Below are positions 7,609-13,955 of a stretch of DNA of 15,430 nucleotides, piece by piece. This DNA comes from Micrococcales bacterium (lineage in GTDB: Bacteria; Actinomycetota; Actinomycetes; Actinomycetales; Dermatophilaceae). Numbering within the stretch: the first letter of the stretch is position 1; every line of letters starts with the position of its first letter. Both the position numbers and the translations under genes were made by a program. The stretch covers positions 9,879-25,308 of the forward strand of contig PKWT01000372.1 in the NCBI GenBank assembly GCA_003132125.1. Reading direction: 5' to 3'. The notes beneath the pieces were generated by a model, which saw only the letters and a list, made by a program, of their open reading frames with translations, did no database searches and had not been told where the DNA came from.

Positions 7609-8490
7609 ATGCACAACCATTACAACGGGCTGAAGACCACGCTGCTCCTGAGCGGCATCTTTGGCCTGCTGCTCGCGCTCGGTTCCCTGGTAAGCCAGGG
7701 CAGATACATCTGGGTCTTTGCCCTGTTCGGCGTCGCCATGACGGCCTACGGCTACTGGAACAGCGACAAGATCGCGATCAAGGCCATGCGCGCCCAGCCC
7801 GTCAGCGAGGCCCAGGCCCCGGCGATGTACCGCATCGTGCGCGAGCTCTCGACGGCTGCAGGCAAGCCGATGCCGCGCCTGTTCATCTCGCCTACCGAGG
7901 CGCCCAATGCTTTTGCCACAGGTCGTGACCCGTCCAACGCGGCGGTCTGCTGCACGGAAGGGATCCTGCAGCTGCTCGACGAGCGCGAGCTGCGTGGTGT
8001 CCTGGGCCACGAGCTCATGCACGTCTACAACCGCGACATCCTGACGGCTTCGGTCGCCGCTGCGATCGCGGGTGTCATCACCAGCGTCGCCCAGATGTTC
8101 ATGTTCATGGGCATCTTCGGGGGCGGCGGGGGCAACAACAACGGCAACCGCTCCAACCCGATGGGCATGCTCCTCATGGCCCTGCTCGCTCCCCTTGCGG
8201 CCACGACGATCCAGCTCGCGATCACCCGCACGCGGGAGTACGACGCCGACGAGGACGGCGCCAAGCTGACCGGCGACCCGTTGGCCCTTGCATCGGCGTT
8301 GCGCAAGCTCGAGCACGGTACGGCTGCCGCGCCGCTGGCCCCGCAGCGGGACATCGTCAACGCCAGTCACATGATGATTGCGAACCCGTTCCGGGCTCAG
8401 GACGTCTCACGGCTGTTCGCGACCCACCCGCCGATGGCGGAGCGCATAGCGCGGCTGGAAGCGATGGCAACGGGGTTCCGCGGCTACTGA
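7609..8490 (+). CDS. htpX: Membrane zinc metalloprotease HtpX (M48B family)
   Basis: A 293-residue membrane endopeptidase that degrades misfolded or damaged membrane proteins, with its active site on the cytoplasmic side. The zinc site is visible: HELMH at residues 134-138, with the third ligand Glu210 in the TREYDADEDGA segment. Two hydrophobic segments (about 12-28 and 34-50) precede the catalytic domain. A second hydrophobic pair (about 146-170 and 185-205) is split by a Gly/Asn-rich loop, GGGGGNNNGN. ATG 7609 gives the classical MHNHYNGLKT start and has GGGAAGG just upstream, though closely spaced. An upstream in-frame GTG or other start would add residues that run through the hairpin and lack family similarity. 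The location after nuoN suggests a role in membrane complex turnover, which is inference. Confidence 0.95.
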   Translation: MHNHYNGLKTTLLLSGIFGLLLALGSLVSQGRYIWVFALFGVAMTAYGYWNSDKIAIKAMRAQPVSEAQAPAMYRIVRELSTAAGKPMPRLFISPTEAPNAFATGRDPSNAAVCCTEGILQLLDERELRGVLGHELMHVYNRDILTASVAAAIAGVITSVAQMFMFMGIFGGGGGNNNGNRSNPMGMLLMALLAPLAATTIQLAITRTREYDADEDGAKLTGDPLALASALRKLEHGTAAAPLAPQRDIVNASHMMIANPFRAQDVSRLFATHPPMAERIARLEAMATGFRGY

Positions 8491-8501
8491 GCGGCGTTGG
8501 C
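8488..8501 (+). repeat. 14-base direct repeat, copy 2 (at the htpX stop)
   Basis: TGAGCGGCGTTGGC again begins at a stop codon, here that of htpX; copy 1 is at 7505-7518. The following bases (8509-8522, CCGGCGTTCGCCGG) can form a short five-pair hairpin with a four-base loop, too weak to call a terminator. Confidence 0.5.
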
Positions 8502-8570
8502 CGGCTGACCGGCGTTCGCCGGCGGAGACCGCGCAGACCACCCCCCAACGCTTCTGAAAGAGTGTCGGGC

Positions 8571-11063
8571 ATGGCCAACCTGACCCGTAGTGAAGCCGAG
8601 GCGCGATCCGCCTTGATCGACGTCACCGCATACCGAGTGGAGCTTGATCTCGCCCAAGGGGCGACGACCTTCGAGTCCTCGAGCACGGTGCGGTTCACTT
8701 GTGCGCAGCCGGGGGCGTCGACCTTCCTGGACGTCAAACCGAACCACCTCCACCGGGCCACGCTCAACGGTGTGGAGATCGATGGCGCCGGCTTCGATGG
8801 CCAGCGGATCGCCCTGACCGACCTCTCGGCCGAGAACGAGGTGGTCGTCACGGCGACCATGAGCTATAGCAAAGACGGGCAGGGACTGCACCGCGCGGTC
8901 GACCCGGCAGACGACCAGCACTACGTCTACGGGCACTCGTTCCTGGATGCTGCGCCGCGGGTCTTCGCGTGCTTCGACCAGCCTGACCTCAAGGCTCCAT
9001 ACGACGTCACGGTGACCGCGCCGCGTGAGTGGATCGTGCTCGGCAACGGTGCCGCCACACGTACTGGGGAGGGGAGCTGGGCGCTTGCGACGACGAAGCC
9101 GCTGGCTACCTACTTCTTCACCGTGTGCGCCGGACCGTACGTCTCTGTTGCCGCCGAGCACGACGGCATCCCCTTGGGCATCCACGCACGTGCCTCGCTG
9201 CGGGAGCCGCTCGAACGTCAGGCCGAGCAGATACTGACCATCACCCGTCAGTCCTTTGACTACTACCACTCGTTGTTCGGGATCCGCTATCCGTTTGGCG
9301 AGTACCACCAGGTGTTCGTGCCCGAGTTCAACGCCGGCGCGATGGAGAACCCCGGCTGCGTGACCCTGCGCGATCAGTACCTGTTCCGCGGGGCGACGAC
9401 CCACGACGAGGTGCTGACCCGGTCCAACACCATCACGCACGAGATGGCACACATGTGGTTCGGCGACCTGGTGACCATGCAGTGGTGGGACGACCTGTGG
9501 CTGAACGAGTCGTTCGCCGAGTACATGTCTCACCGAACCCTCTATGAGGCAACGGAGTTCACCGACGCCTGGGTCGACTTCTCGATGGCCCGCAAGCCGT
9601 GGGGCTATGCCGCCGAGCGGATGCCGTCGACACACCCCGTTGCTGGCTCTCCCGCGCCCGATGCCCAGTCGGCTCTGCAGAACTTCGACGGCATCTCCTA
9701 CGCCAAGGGGTCAGCAACGCTGGTCCAGCTCATTGCGCACATCGGGGATAGTGCCTTCGTCGCCGGGGTGGCTGACTACTTACGCTCCCACGCCTACGCA
9801 AACGCTTCCCTCGATGACTTTCTCGGGGCGATGGAGCGATCCAGCGGCAAGGCCCTGAACGACTGGGCCGACGCTTGGCTGCGCACGGCTGGGCTCGACG
9901 CGATCTCGGTGGAGACGACCACCGATCACGGCTCGCTCGCGTCCGCGACGGTGCGCAGGATCTCGCCCGCGGCACACCCAGCCGATCGCTCGCACAGTTT
10001 TGATGTCGCTGGATTCTCATACGGCACAGAGGTATTCCGGGTGGCTACAACAGTGGACCGCAACGAGACCGGCCTGACGCAACTGGAGGGCAAGCCGAAG
10101 CCACGGATGATGATCCCCAACGCGTCCGACCTGACCTGGGCCAATATCAAGCTCGACCCGGCAACGGTCGCTGCCGCGCCCGCTGAGCTCTCGAAGGTGC
10201 CGGAGGCTCGGGCCAGGGCTGTGGTCTGGACCGCCCTGATCGACGGGGTTGCGCTGGCGGAGATCGACCCGCGTCATCTGCTTGCCGTGATGTCGACCGC
10301 CTGGGCCGTGGAGAGCAACCAGTCGATCATCAACCGGGTGGGCCTTCAGATGTCACGCCGGATCATCCCCCAGTTCATTCCTGTGTCCGAGCAGGACAAC
10401 GCCTACGCCGTCATGGCCAAGGCCGCTGCATCGATGCTTGCCCAGTCAGAACCGGGCTCGTCACGGGCGCTGGTGGCTGCCCGATACGTGGCCACCTCGT
10501 CGGCTGACGAGGACCTGTTGCACGGGTGGGCATTCGGGGATCGGCTGCCCGAGGGTCTGGCCGGGGACTCGGACTTCCGCTGGGTGGTGCTGTGCAACCT
10601 GGCTCGACGCGGTGCCATCGGACCGGTCGAGATCGACGCGGCGTTGGAGCGCGACCACACCATGCAGGGCAACCTGAAAGCGTTGCAGGCCAAGGCTTCT
10701 GCGCCCGATGCGGCCGCCAAAGTATGGGCCTGGGAGCAGATCACCGGAGATCACGGACGGTCGAACCACGAGATGAACGCGCTGGCCACGGGCTTTTGGG
10801 AGGCCAGTGACCAGGACGTGCTCCGACCATACGTGGCGCGATACTTCACCGATGTGCCGGCCCTGACTGGTCGAGTCGGCGAGGACGCATTGGCCACGGT
10901 GGCTGCGTTGGCCTATCCGAGCCTTGTCGTCGAAGCCTCCACGGCGGAGGAGTCCGCGGCAGCGCTTCAACGCAACGATCTGACGGCTTCGGTGCGCCGG
11001 GCCATCGTGGACGCCGACTCCCAGCTGCGAGAAGCGCTGGCGTCGCGGGCCGTCTTCGGGTGA
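8571..11063 (+). CDS. pepN: Aminopeptidase N (M1 family zinc metallopeptidase)
   Basis: An 830-residue cytoplasmic aminopeptidase that removes N-terminal residues from peptides late in protein breakdown. Motifs in order are GAMEN at residues 256-260, which binds the peptide N-terminus; the zinc motif HEMAH at 290-294 with the third ligand Glu313 in WLNESFAEYM (HExxH-18-E); and the catalytic-site Tyr377 in GISYAKGSATL. The region from about 440 to the end is the helical C-terminal ERAP1-like domain, and the overall length is typical of the actinobacterial and eukaryotic type. There is no signal peptide. I chose ATG 8571 (MANLTRSEAE, a usual start in this group) because GAAAGAG at 8555-8561 is suitably spaced; GTG 8562 would add three residues but overlap that site. 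It lies 80 bases after htpX and may share its transcript. Confidence 0.96.
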   Translation: MANLTRSEAEARSALIDVTAYRVELDLAQGATTFESSSTVRFTCAQPGASTFLDVKPNHLHRATLNGVEIDGAGFDGQRIALTDLSAENEVVVTATMSYSKDGQGLHRAVDPADDQHYVYGHSFLDAAPRVFACFDQPDLKAPYDVTVTAPREWIVLGNGAATRTGEGSWALATTKPLATYFFTVCAGPYVSVAAEHDGIPLGIHARASLREPLERQAEQILTITRQSFDYYHSLFGIRYPFGEYHQVFVPEFNAGAMENPGCVTLRDQYLFRGATTHDEVLTRSNTITHEMAHMWFGDLVTMQWWDDLWLNESFAEYMSHRTLYEATEFTDAWVDFSMARKPWGYAAERMPSTHPVAGSPAPDAQSALQNFDGISYAKGSATLVQLIAHIGDSAFVAGVADYLRSHAYANASLDDFLGAMERSSGKALNDWADAWLRTAGLDAISVETTTDHGSLASATVRRISPAAHPADRSHSFDVAGFSYGTEVFRVATTVDRNETGLTQLEGKPKPRMMIPNASDLTWANIKLDPATVAAAPAELSKVPEARARAVVWTALIDGVALAEIDPRHLLAVMSTAWAVESNQSIINRVGLQMSRRIIPQFIPVSEQDNAYAVMAKAAASMLAQSEPGSSRALVAARYVATSSADEDLLHGWAFGDRLPEGLAGDSDFRWVVLCNLARRGAIGPVEIDAALERDHTMQGNLKALQAKASAPDAAAKVWAWEQITGDHGRSNHEMNALATGFWEASDQDVLRPYVARYFTDVPALTGRVGEDALATVAALAYPSLVVEASTAEESAAALQRNDLTASVRRAIVDADSQLREALASRAVFG

Positions 11064-11088
11064 CGGGCACGGCATACCGGCACTGAGA

Positions 11089-11115
11089 GGGTCCTGGACG
11101 ACTCGCCCAGGACCC
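11089..11115. terminator. Bidirectional terminator between pepN and yajQ
   Basis: GGGTCCTGG (11089-11097) and CCAGGACCC (11107-11115) form a perfect nine-pair stem with a nine-base loop. It sits between the ends of two convergent genes, 25 bases after the pepN stop and 17 before the yajQ stop, so it can serve both strands. There is no T-run on either side. Confidence 0.75.
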
Positions 11116-11132
11116 CGGCCGCCTCAGCGGGC

Positions 11133-11627
11133 TCAGCGGTAGTTGGTGAACTGGACTGCGACCTCCAGGTCAGCACTGCGCAACATCGCCATGACGGCCT
11201 GCAGGTCGTCCTTGGACTTGCTGGAGACGCGCAGCTCGTCGCCCTGGATGAGCGGCTTGACCGTCTTGCCGTACTCGTCGCGAATCATCTTGGTGATCTT
11301 CTTGGCCTGCTCCTGGCTGATGCCATCCTTGAGGGAGAACTCGAGGCGGTACTCCTTGCCGGAGAGCTGAGGCTTCTTCTCTTCAAGATCGAGGGCCTTG
11401 AGCGAGACGTTTCGCTTGACCAGCTTGGTCTGGAACACGTCGAGGACGGCGAGCACCCGCTCCTCGCTGTTTGCCTTGATCAGGATGTTGTCGCCGCTCC
11501 ACTCGATGGATGCCCCGACATTCTTGAAGTCGTAGCGCTGGGAGATCTCCTTCTGGGACTGCGTCAGTGCGTTGCTGACCTCCTGCTTGTCAACCTTGCT
11601 CACGACGTCGAACGATGCGTCGGCCAT
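11133..11627 (-). CDS. yajQ: YajQ family nucleotide-binding protein (UPF0234)
   Basis: A 164-residue protein, the normal family length, beginning MADASFDVVSKVDKQEVSNA and containing the conserved segments SQRYDFK, IQGDELRVSSKSKDDLQ and a C-terminal VQFTNYR. It has two RRM-like alpha/beta halves and no membrane segment. Family members bind nucleotides or tRNA, and some gammaproteobacterial members bind cyclic di-GMP and act with a transcription factor; that activity should not be assumed here. The start at 11627 is supported by an AAGGAG site six bases upstream on the minus strand; the open frame continues upstream through the tRNA but without family similarity. It is convergent with pepN and divergent from tRNA-Tyr. 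Confidence 0.95.
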   Translation of the reverse strand: MADASFDVVSKVDKQEVSNALTQSQKEISQRYDFKNVGASIEWSGDNILIKANSEERVLAVLDVFQTKLVKRNVSLKALDLEEKKPQLSGKEYRLEFSLKDGISQEQAKKITKMIRDEYGKTVKPLIQGDELRVSSKSKDDLQAVMAMLRSADLEVAVQFTNYR

Positions 11628-11682
11628 ATCGGCTCCTTCGAGGTTGTCGGATGTGTGAAGCGGACGGGTTTGGCACGCCCGA

Positions 11683-11714
11683 TTGGACGCGCACCGTGGT
11701 TGGGTTGCTATTGT
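11683..11714 (+). promoter_or_regulatory. Possible promoter of tRNA-Tyr
   Basis: TTGGAC at 11683-11688 and TATTGT at 11709-11714 resemble -35 and -10 elements of the main sigma factor. The spacer is 20 bases, longer than ideal. Transcription would start near 11721, a few bases before the mature tRNA. No alternative -10 is apparent closer to the tRNA. Confidence 0.35.
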
Positions 11715-11728
11715 TCCATCCGCACCCA

Positions 11729-11812
11729 GGCAGGTTGCCCGAGCGGCCAATGGGAGTGGACTGTAAATCCATCGCGTGAGCTTCGAAGGTTCGAATCCTT
11801 CACCTGCCACCA
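11729..11812 (+). tRNA. tRNA-Tyr (anticodon GTA)
   Basis: The acceptor stem GGCAGGT (11729-11735) pairs with ACCTGCC (11802-11808). The discriminator is A 11809 and CCA is encoded at 11810-11812. The anticodon stem is GTGGA/TCCAT around loop CTGTAAA, with anticodon GTA at 11763-11765. A long variable arm follows, as expected for bacterial tRNA-Tyr, and the T arm contains GGTTCGAATCC. All arms are intact, so the gene is functional by inspection. It lies divergent from yajQ and at the edge of an accessory-looking region. Confidence 0.98.
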
Positions 11813-11823
11813 CGTGCGTGAGA

Positions 11824-11858
11824 GGGCCTCTGACCTGCGGAAACGTGGTCGGAGGCCC
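11824..11858 (+). terminator. Terminator after tRNA-Tyr
   Basis: GGGCCTCTGACC (11824-11835) pairs with GGTCGGAGGCCC (11847-11858) over twelve positions, one of them G-U. The loop can close further as a CG pair stack on a GAAA tetraloop. It begins 12 bases after the encoded CCA and is followed by CTCCTCATAT, a pyrimidine-rich run without a real T-tract. Confidence 0.8.
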
Positions 11859-11866
11859 CTCCTCAT

Positions 11867-11883
11867 ATACCTGGTGGGGGTAT
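11867..11883. promoter_or_regulatory. CsoR-type operator-like site
   Basis: ATACCTGGTGGGGGTAT has inverted five-base arms, ATACC and GGTAT, around a G-rich centre. This is the architecture of binding sites for the CsoR family of copper-sensing repressors; as I recall it, the B. subtilis copZA operator differs only in the four central bases. No csoR, copZ or copA gene is in the window and the nearest downstream gene starts at 12505, so the target is unclear. The site could also be a chance match. Confidence 0.35.
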
Positions 11884-12002
11884 CGAAAACGACCTCGTTT
11901 TGGCGGTCATCAGGTTCTGGTGCCGCAGGTCTGTGACCTGCACAAACGCGTAAACCGGATCGGGCGGGTTCGAGGTTTGTGGGGAATGCGCACGCAAGTT
12001 GG

Positions 12003-12088
12003 GGTTTACACCACCGTGCTGGCCGGACTGCCGGCGCGCTGACCTGCGCGTATGCCAGGGGTGGGGGTATGCAATCGCGGTGGAAACC
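12003..12088 (+). ncRNA. Possible structured RNA, four-way fold
   Basis: GGTTT (12003-12007) with AAACC (12084-12088), and CCACCG (12011-12016) with CGGTGG (12078-12083), make an 11-pair closing stem with a three-base bulge. Inside are three small hairpins: GCCGG/CCGGC (12022-12035), CGCGC/GCGCG (12035-12050, sharing one base with the first) and ATGCC/GGTAT with one G-U (12052-12070). The fold was found by eye. It has no T-loop consensus and is not a tRNA. GC-rich DNA gives such folds by chance fairly often. Confidence 0.2.
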
Positions 12089-12492
12089 AACACCATCGCG
12101 CTTGGCAACAGTGGCGCGACGGGGCGGTTGGGTCCGACAGAATCCAATGGGCCTTTCCGATCCTCGACGCTGGCTTGTGGGCTCGCCGTAGGACGTGCTT
12201 GAGCGGGAATCTTCACCGGACGGGTCCTACAGGACGTTCATACGCTGACTCTGCTGCGGATCTGCATCTTGGCGCTCGTCGTTCCCCGACCGGAGCACCC
12301 GGCCCCAGGGGGCGCCCATACCGCCCACTAAGACGCGGGTGATTTCCACTCACCGTTCAACGGCCATGTTTGCCCCGACTAGTACAAGCGCTCAAAGGCG
12401 ACAACCGAAGCCGCCAGTCTTGGACGGGCACCCCAGCGGCGAGGCGAGGTTTCCGAGCGTTGCCAGGCCAAGCGGCAGCGGCGGCATTCCAG

Positions 12493-12498
12493 TAGCTT
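12493..12498 (+). promoter_or_regulatory. Possible -10 element of a leaderless transcript
   Basis: TAGCTT fits the TAnnnT pattern and ends six bases before the A of ATG 12505, the spacing of leaderless actinobacterial genes. No ribosome site precedes that ATG, which agrees with a leaderless start. No clear -35 element is visible at the proper distance. Confidence 0.3.
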
Positions 12499-12504
12499 CG
12501 CGTT

Positions 12505-13335
12505 ATGACATCAGCTGCGAGCGAGGACGACTGGACAGTCTTTGCCGCCTTGGTAGCGACCACGCATCCGGTGTCGAAGTACGGCGGATTCCAACTTAGC
12601 GAGGAGAACCTGGAGCAAATGGTGGCTGCCCTTAGTTCGGGCAAGCTGCCGATGCTCGGTCATCACGACTGGAGCAAGCCGGTCCGGACTCGCAACGTAC
12701 TTGCTTCTGTCGTAACGCTCGAAGACGGCGAAAAGGCAGTTCGCCTTGAGTGCGAGGTTCAGTCTCAGGATCTTGATGCCGTGGGCGAAATCGGGGGGAT
12801 GTCATTCACGACCTTCGCTCCACTCGGTCGCGTTGAAGGCCCCCACGTCGGACAACCGGACTTGCGCTTGAGTGCCGATGCCGCCGCGTTCAGTGAAGCG
12901 GACATCGCTCGAGCCTCCGAGCTGATGGCCGAGATCGCTCCCGTCGAGGCCCGACTCTTGTTTCAATTCAACGCGCTGGAGACGGCTCGTTTCGTCCTCG
13001 AACTGGGATACAACGTCGTTCAAACTCTCGGACCAAACCTTGCGGCTAGCGCGATCTGGGACGGCGTGCGTCACCTCATCATCCATCGAAGGCACTCACC
13101 GGAGCTTGGAGCCAAGACTCGGATTGAAATGGTGACCCCTCTTTCCGACGGGCGTGAGGTGATCGGCCTGATCGACACCGATGACCCAGAGACCGCACGC
13201 CTCGCCCTGCAGACCTACGCACGTTCGGTAGAGATCGCGGCGGGGGCGAACGAACCGCGTGTGGTAATCCAATGGCAGGCGGAGCATCAGGAGTGGGACA
13301 ACGGGAGTTCTGGAGGAACGCAAGAGCCGAGTTGA
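12505..13335 (+). CDS. Unrecognised 276-residue protein with a prohead-protease-like N-terminal half
   Basis: I do not recognise a named family over the full length. Residues about 12-108 follow the pattern of phage HK97-type prohead serine proteases: a Gly-Gly segment, a helix, then LPMLGHHDWSKPV (His53/His54), beta strands, and EIGGMSFTTFAPLG with Ser100. The spacing of His54 and Ser100 suits the catalytic His and Ser of that fold. Residues about 150-195 are helical (LLFQFNALETARFVLELGYN, then AASAIWDGVRHLIIHRR). Residues 204-240 read TRIEMVTPLSDGREVIGLID and a further helix, resembling the small accessory domain attached to actinobacterial conflict-system effectors (EACC1-like). Both assignments are inference. 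There are no other phage genes nearby. An in-frame TAG at 12493 limits the start to ATG 12505. The gene looks less GC-biased at third positions than nuo or araA, suggesting transfer. Confidence 0.75.
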   Translation: MTSAASEDDWTVFAALVATTHPVSKYGGFQLSEENLEQMVAALSSGKLPMLGHHDWSKPVRTRNVLASVVTLEDGEKAVRLECEVQSQDLDAVGEIGGMSFTTFAPLGRVEGPHVGQPDLRLSADAAAFSEADIARASELMAEIAPVEARLLFQFNALETARFVLELGYNVVQTLGPNLAASAIWDGVRHLIIHRRHSPELGAKTRIEMVTPLSDGREVIGLIDTDDPETARLALQTYARSVEIAAGANEPRVVIQWQAEHQEWDNGSSGGTQEPS

Positions 13336-13439
13336 GAGGCGACCCGAGCGAAGGTGTGGCCGGCAAGTCGGGCACCCGCGTCAAACCGCCGCCATTGTGC
13401 CGCGGGGCCATGACCGACGCGAGCCGGAGGGCCACTGCA

Positions 13440-13483
13440 CGCCGCGCTACTCAGTCTCCTTTTCTATCGCCCGTAGCGCGGCG
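13440..13483. repeat. 11-bp perfect inverted repeat
   Basis: CGCCGCGCTAC (13440-13450) and GTAGCGCGGCG (13473-13483) are exact inverted copies around a 22-base pyrimidine-rich centre (TCAGTCTCCTTTTCTATCGC and two more bases). It lies about 100 bases after the 12505-13335 gene. It could end that transcript, or be a scar of a mobile element; no transposase is present. Confidence 0.55.
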
Positions 13484-13516
13484 CCGACTGCGTCTTGGGC
13501 CAGTCGGTAGGCGTCG
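13447..13516 (-). pseudogene. Possible C-terminal tail of a lost minus-strand gene
   Basis: Read on the minus strand, 13516 to 13447 gives SIDAYRLAQDAVGAALRAIE followed by KETE and TAG. This is a balanced amphipathic helix with a charged end, unlike the Arg/Pro/Ala-rich translations typical of shadow frames. Just upstream on that strand the sequence becomes the antisense of the metallo-beta-lactamase fragment, so any such gene has lost its body. No family can be named from 24 residues, and chance is possible. Confidence 0.25.
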
Positions 13517-13939
13517 ATGGAGGCCGATCGCGCTGCGGCGTCAGGACCAGGGCGACGACGCCCTCCGGAAGAGACCGGCACCAGCGAGCCACGGGTGGAG
13601 CCCTGCCTGGGTTACCTGGTCGTCCATCCTGAGGGCACCCTGCTGTTCGACACCGGCATGGGAGGCGACCCCTGGGTGGACCAGCACTATCGCCCCCGAC
13701 GGACCGGACTGGCGCAGGCGCTGAGCTCGGGTGATGCCGGCGTGGACGACATCGACCTTGTCGCGAACTGCCACTTGCAATTCGACCACTGTGCCGGCAA
13801 TGGTTTGTTCGCCCGGGAGTACGTCACGCTGCACGACTACTTCGGCCGTGGCGCCAACGACATCATGAAGACTCTCAAGTCGATCCGGGCGCGCGCGCAC
13901 GCGCCTGCCGTCCGCGCAGACGGAACGGCTGGGGAGTAG
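13517..13939 (+). pseudogene. Metallo-beta-lactamase-fold hydrolase remnant
   Basis: The open frame gives 140 residues. LGYLVVHPEGTLLFDTGMGG (about residues 31-50) is the first core strand pair of the MBL fold, and VANCHLQFDHCAGNGLF (about 82-98) is the metal motif. The normal HxHxDH reads HLQFDH here, with Gln for the second His. AHL-lactonase and similar MBL proteins have about 250-280 residues; this frame stops soon after the first metal motif, so later His and Asp ligands are absent. The tail VTLHDYFGRGANDIMKTLKS does not look like the continuation expected for an MBL protein and may come from another gene through a deletion join. A TAG codon sits in frame at 13508, just before the only ATG, and there is no ribosome site. 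Most likely non-functional. Confidence 0.6.
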
Positions 13940-13955
13940 CCCGCGCGGGCGCGCC

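Larger units (their letters stand above)
11859..12504. other. Long spacer without a convincing gene
   Basis: About 650 bases where none of the open frames on either strand shows family-like sequence or a credible ribosome site. It holds an operator-like 17-mer (11867-11883); a 16-base palindrome, AAAACGA-CC-TCGTTTT (11886-11901); a hairpin, GCAGGTC-TGT-GACCTGC (11925-11941); a possible branched RNA fold (12003-12088); three copies of TGACCTGC (starting at 11831, 11934 and 12040, so 103 and 106 apart); and two copies of GGTGGGGGTAT (11873-11883 and 12060-12070). I see nothing definable in 12090-12490. Confidence 0.6.

Noticed and set aside
7324..9635. Two long minus-strand frames (7324-8370 and 8484-9635) opposite htpX and pepN
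   Set aside because: They mirror the codons of well-identified genes on the + strand and show no family features.
11628..11813. N-terminal extension of yajQ upstream to 11813
   Set aside because: It would be translated through tRNA-Tyr; the ATG at 11627 has an AAGGAG site and the family's usual N-terminus.
11886..11941. Palindrome 11886-11901 and hairpin 11925-11941 as a second terminator or CRISPR-like repeat
   Set aside because: Stems are only 7 pairs, no T-run follows, and there are not enough evenly spaced copies with spacers to be an array.
12003..12088. A second, degenerate tRNA
   Set aside because: The fold has several arms but lacks a T-loop GTTCGA sequence, a seven-pair acceptor stem of the proper length and a CCA end.
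11863..12216. A 117-codon minus-strand frame in the spacer after tRNA-Tyr
   Set aside because: No ribosome site, no recognisable motif, proline- and arginine-rich; it also crosses the operator-like site and the repeats.
13079..13435. A 118-codon minus-strand frame opposite the end of the orphan gene
   Set aside because: Composition is that of an antisense shadow and there is no ribosome site; the + strand gene has a more natural composition.
13272..13724. A + strand 150-codon frame overlapping the MBL remnant
   Set aside because: Arg/Ala/Pro-rich shadow frame; the MBL core motifs are in the other frame at 13517-13939.
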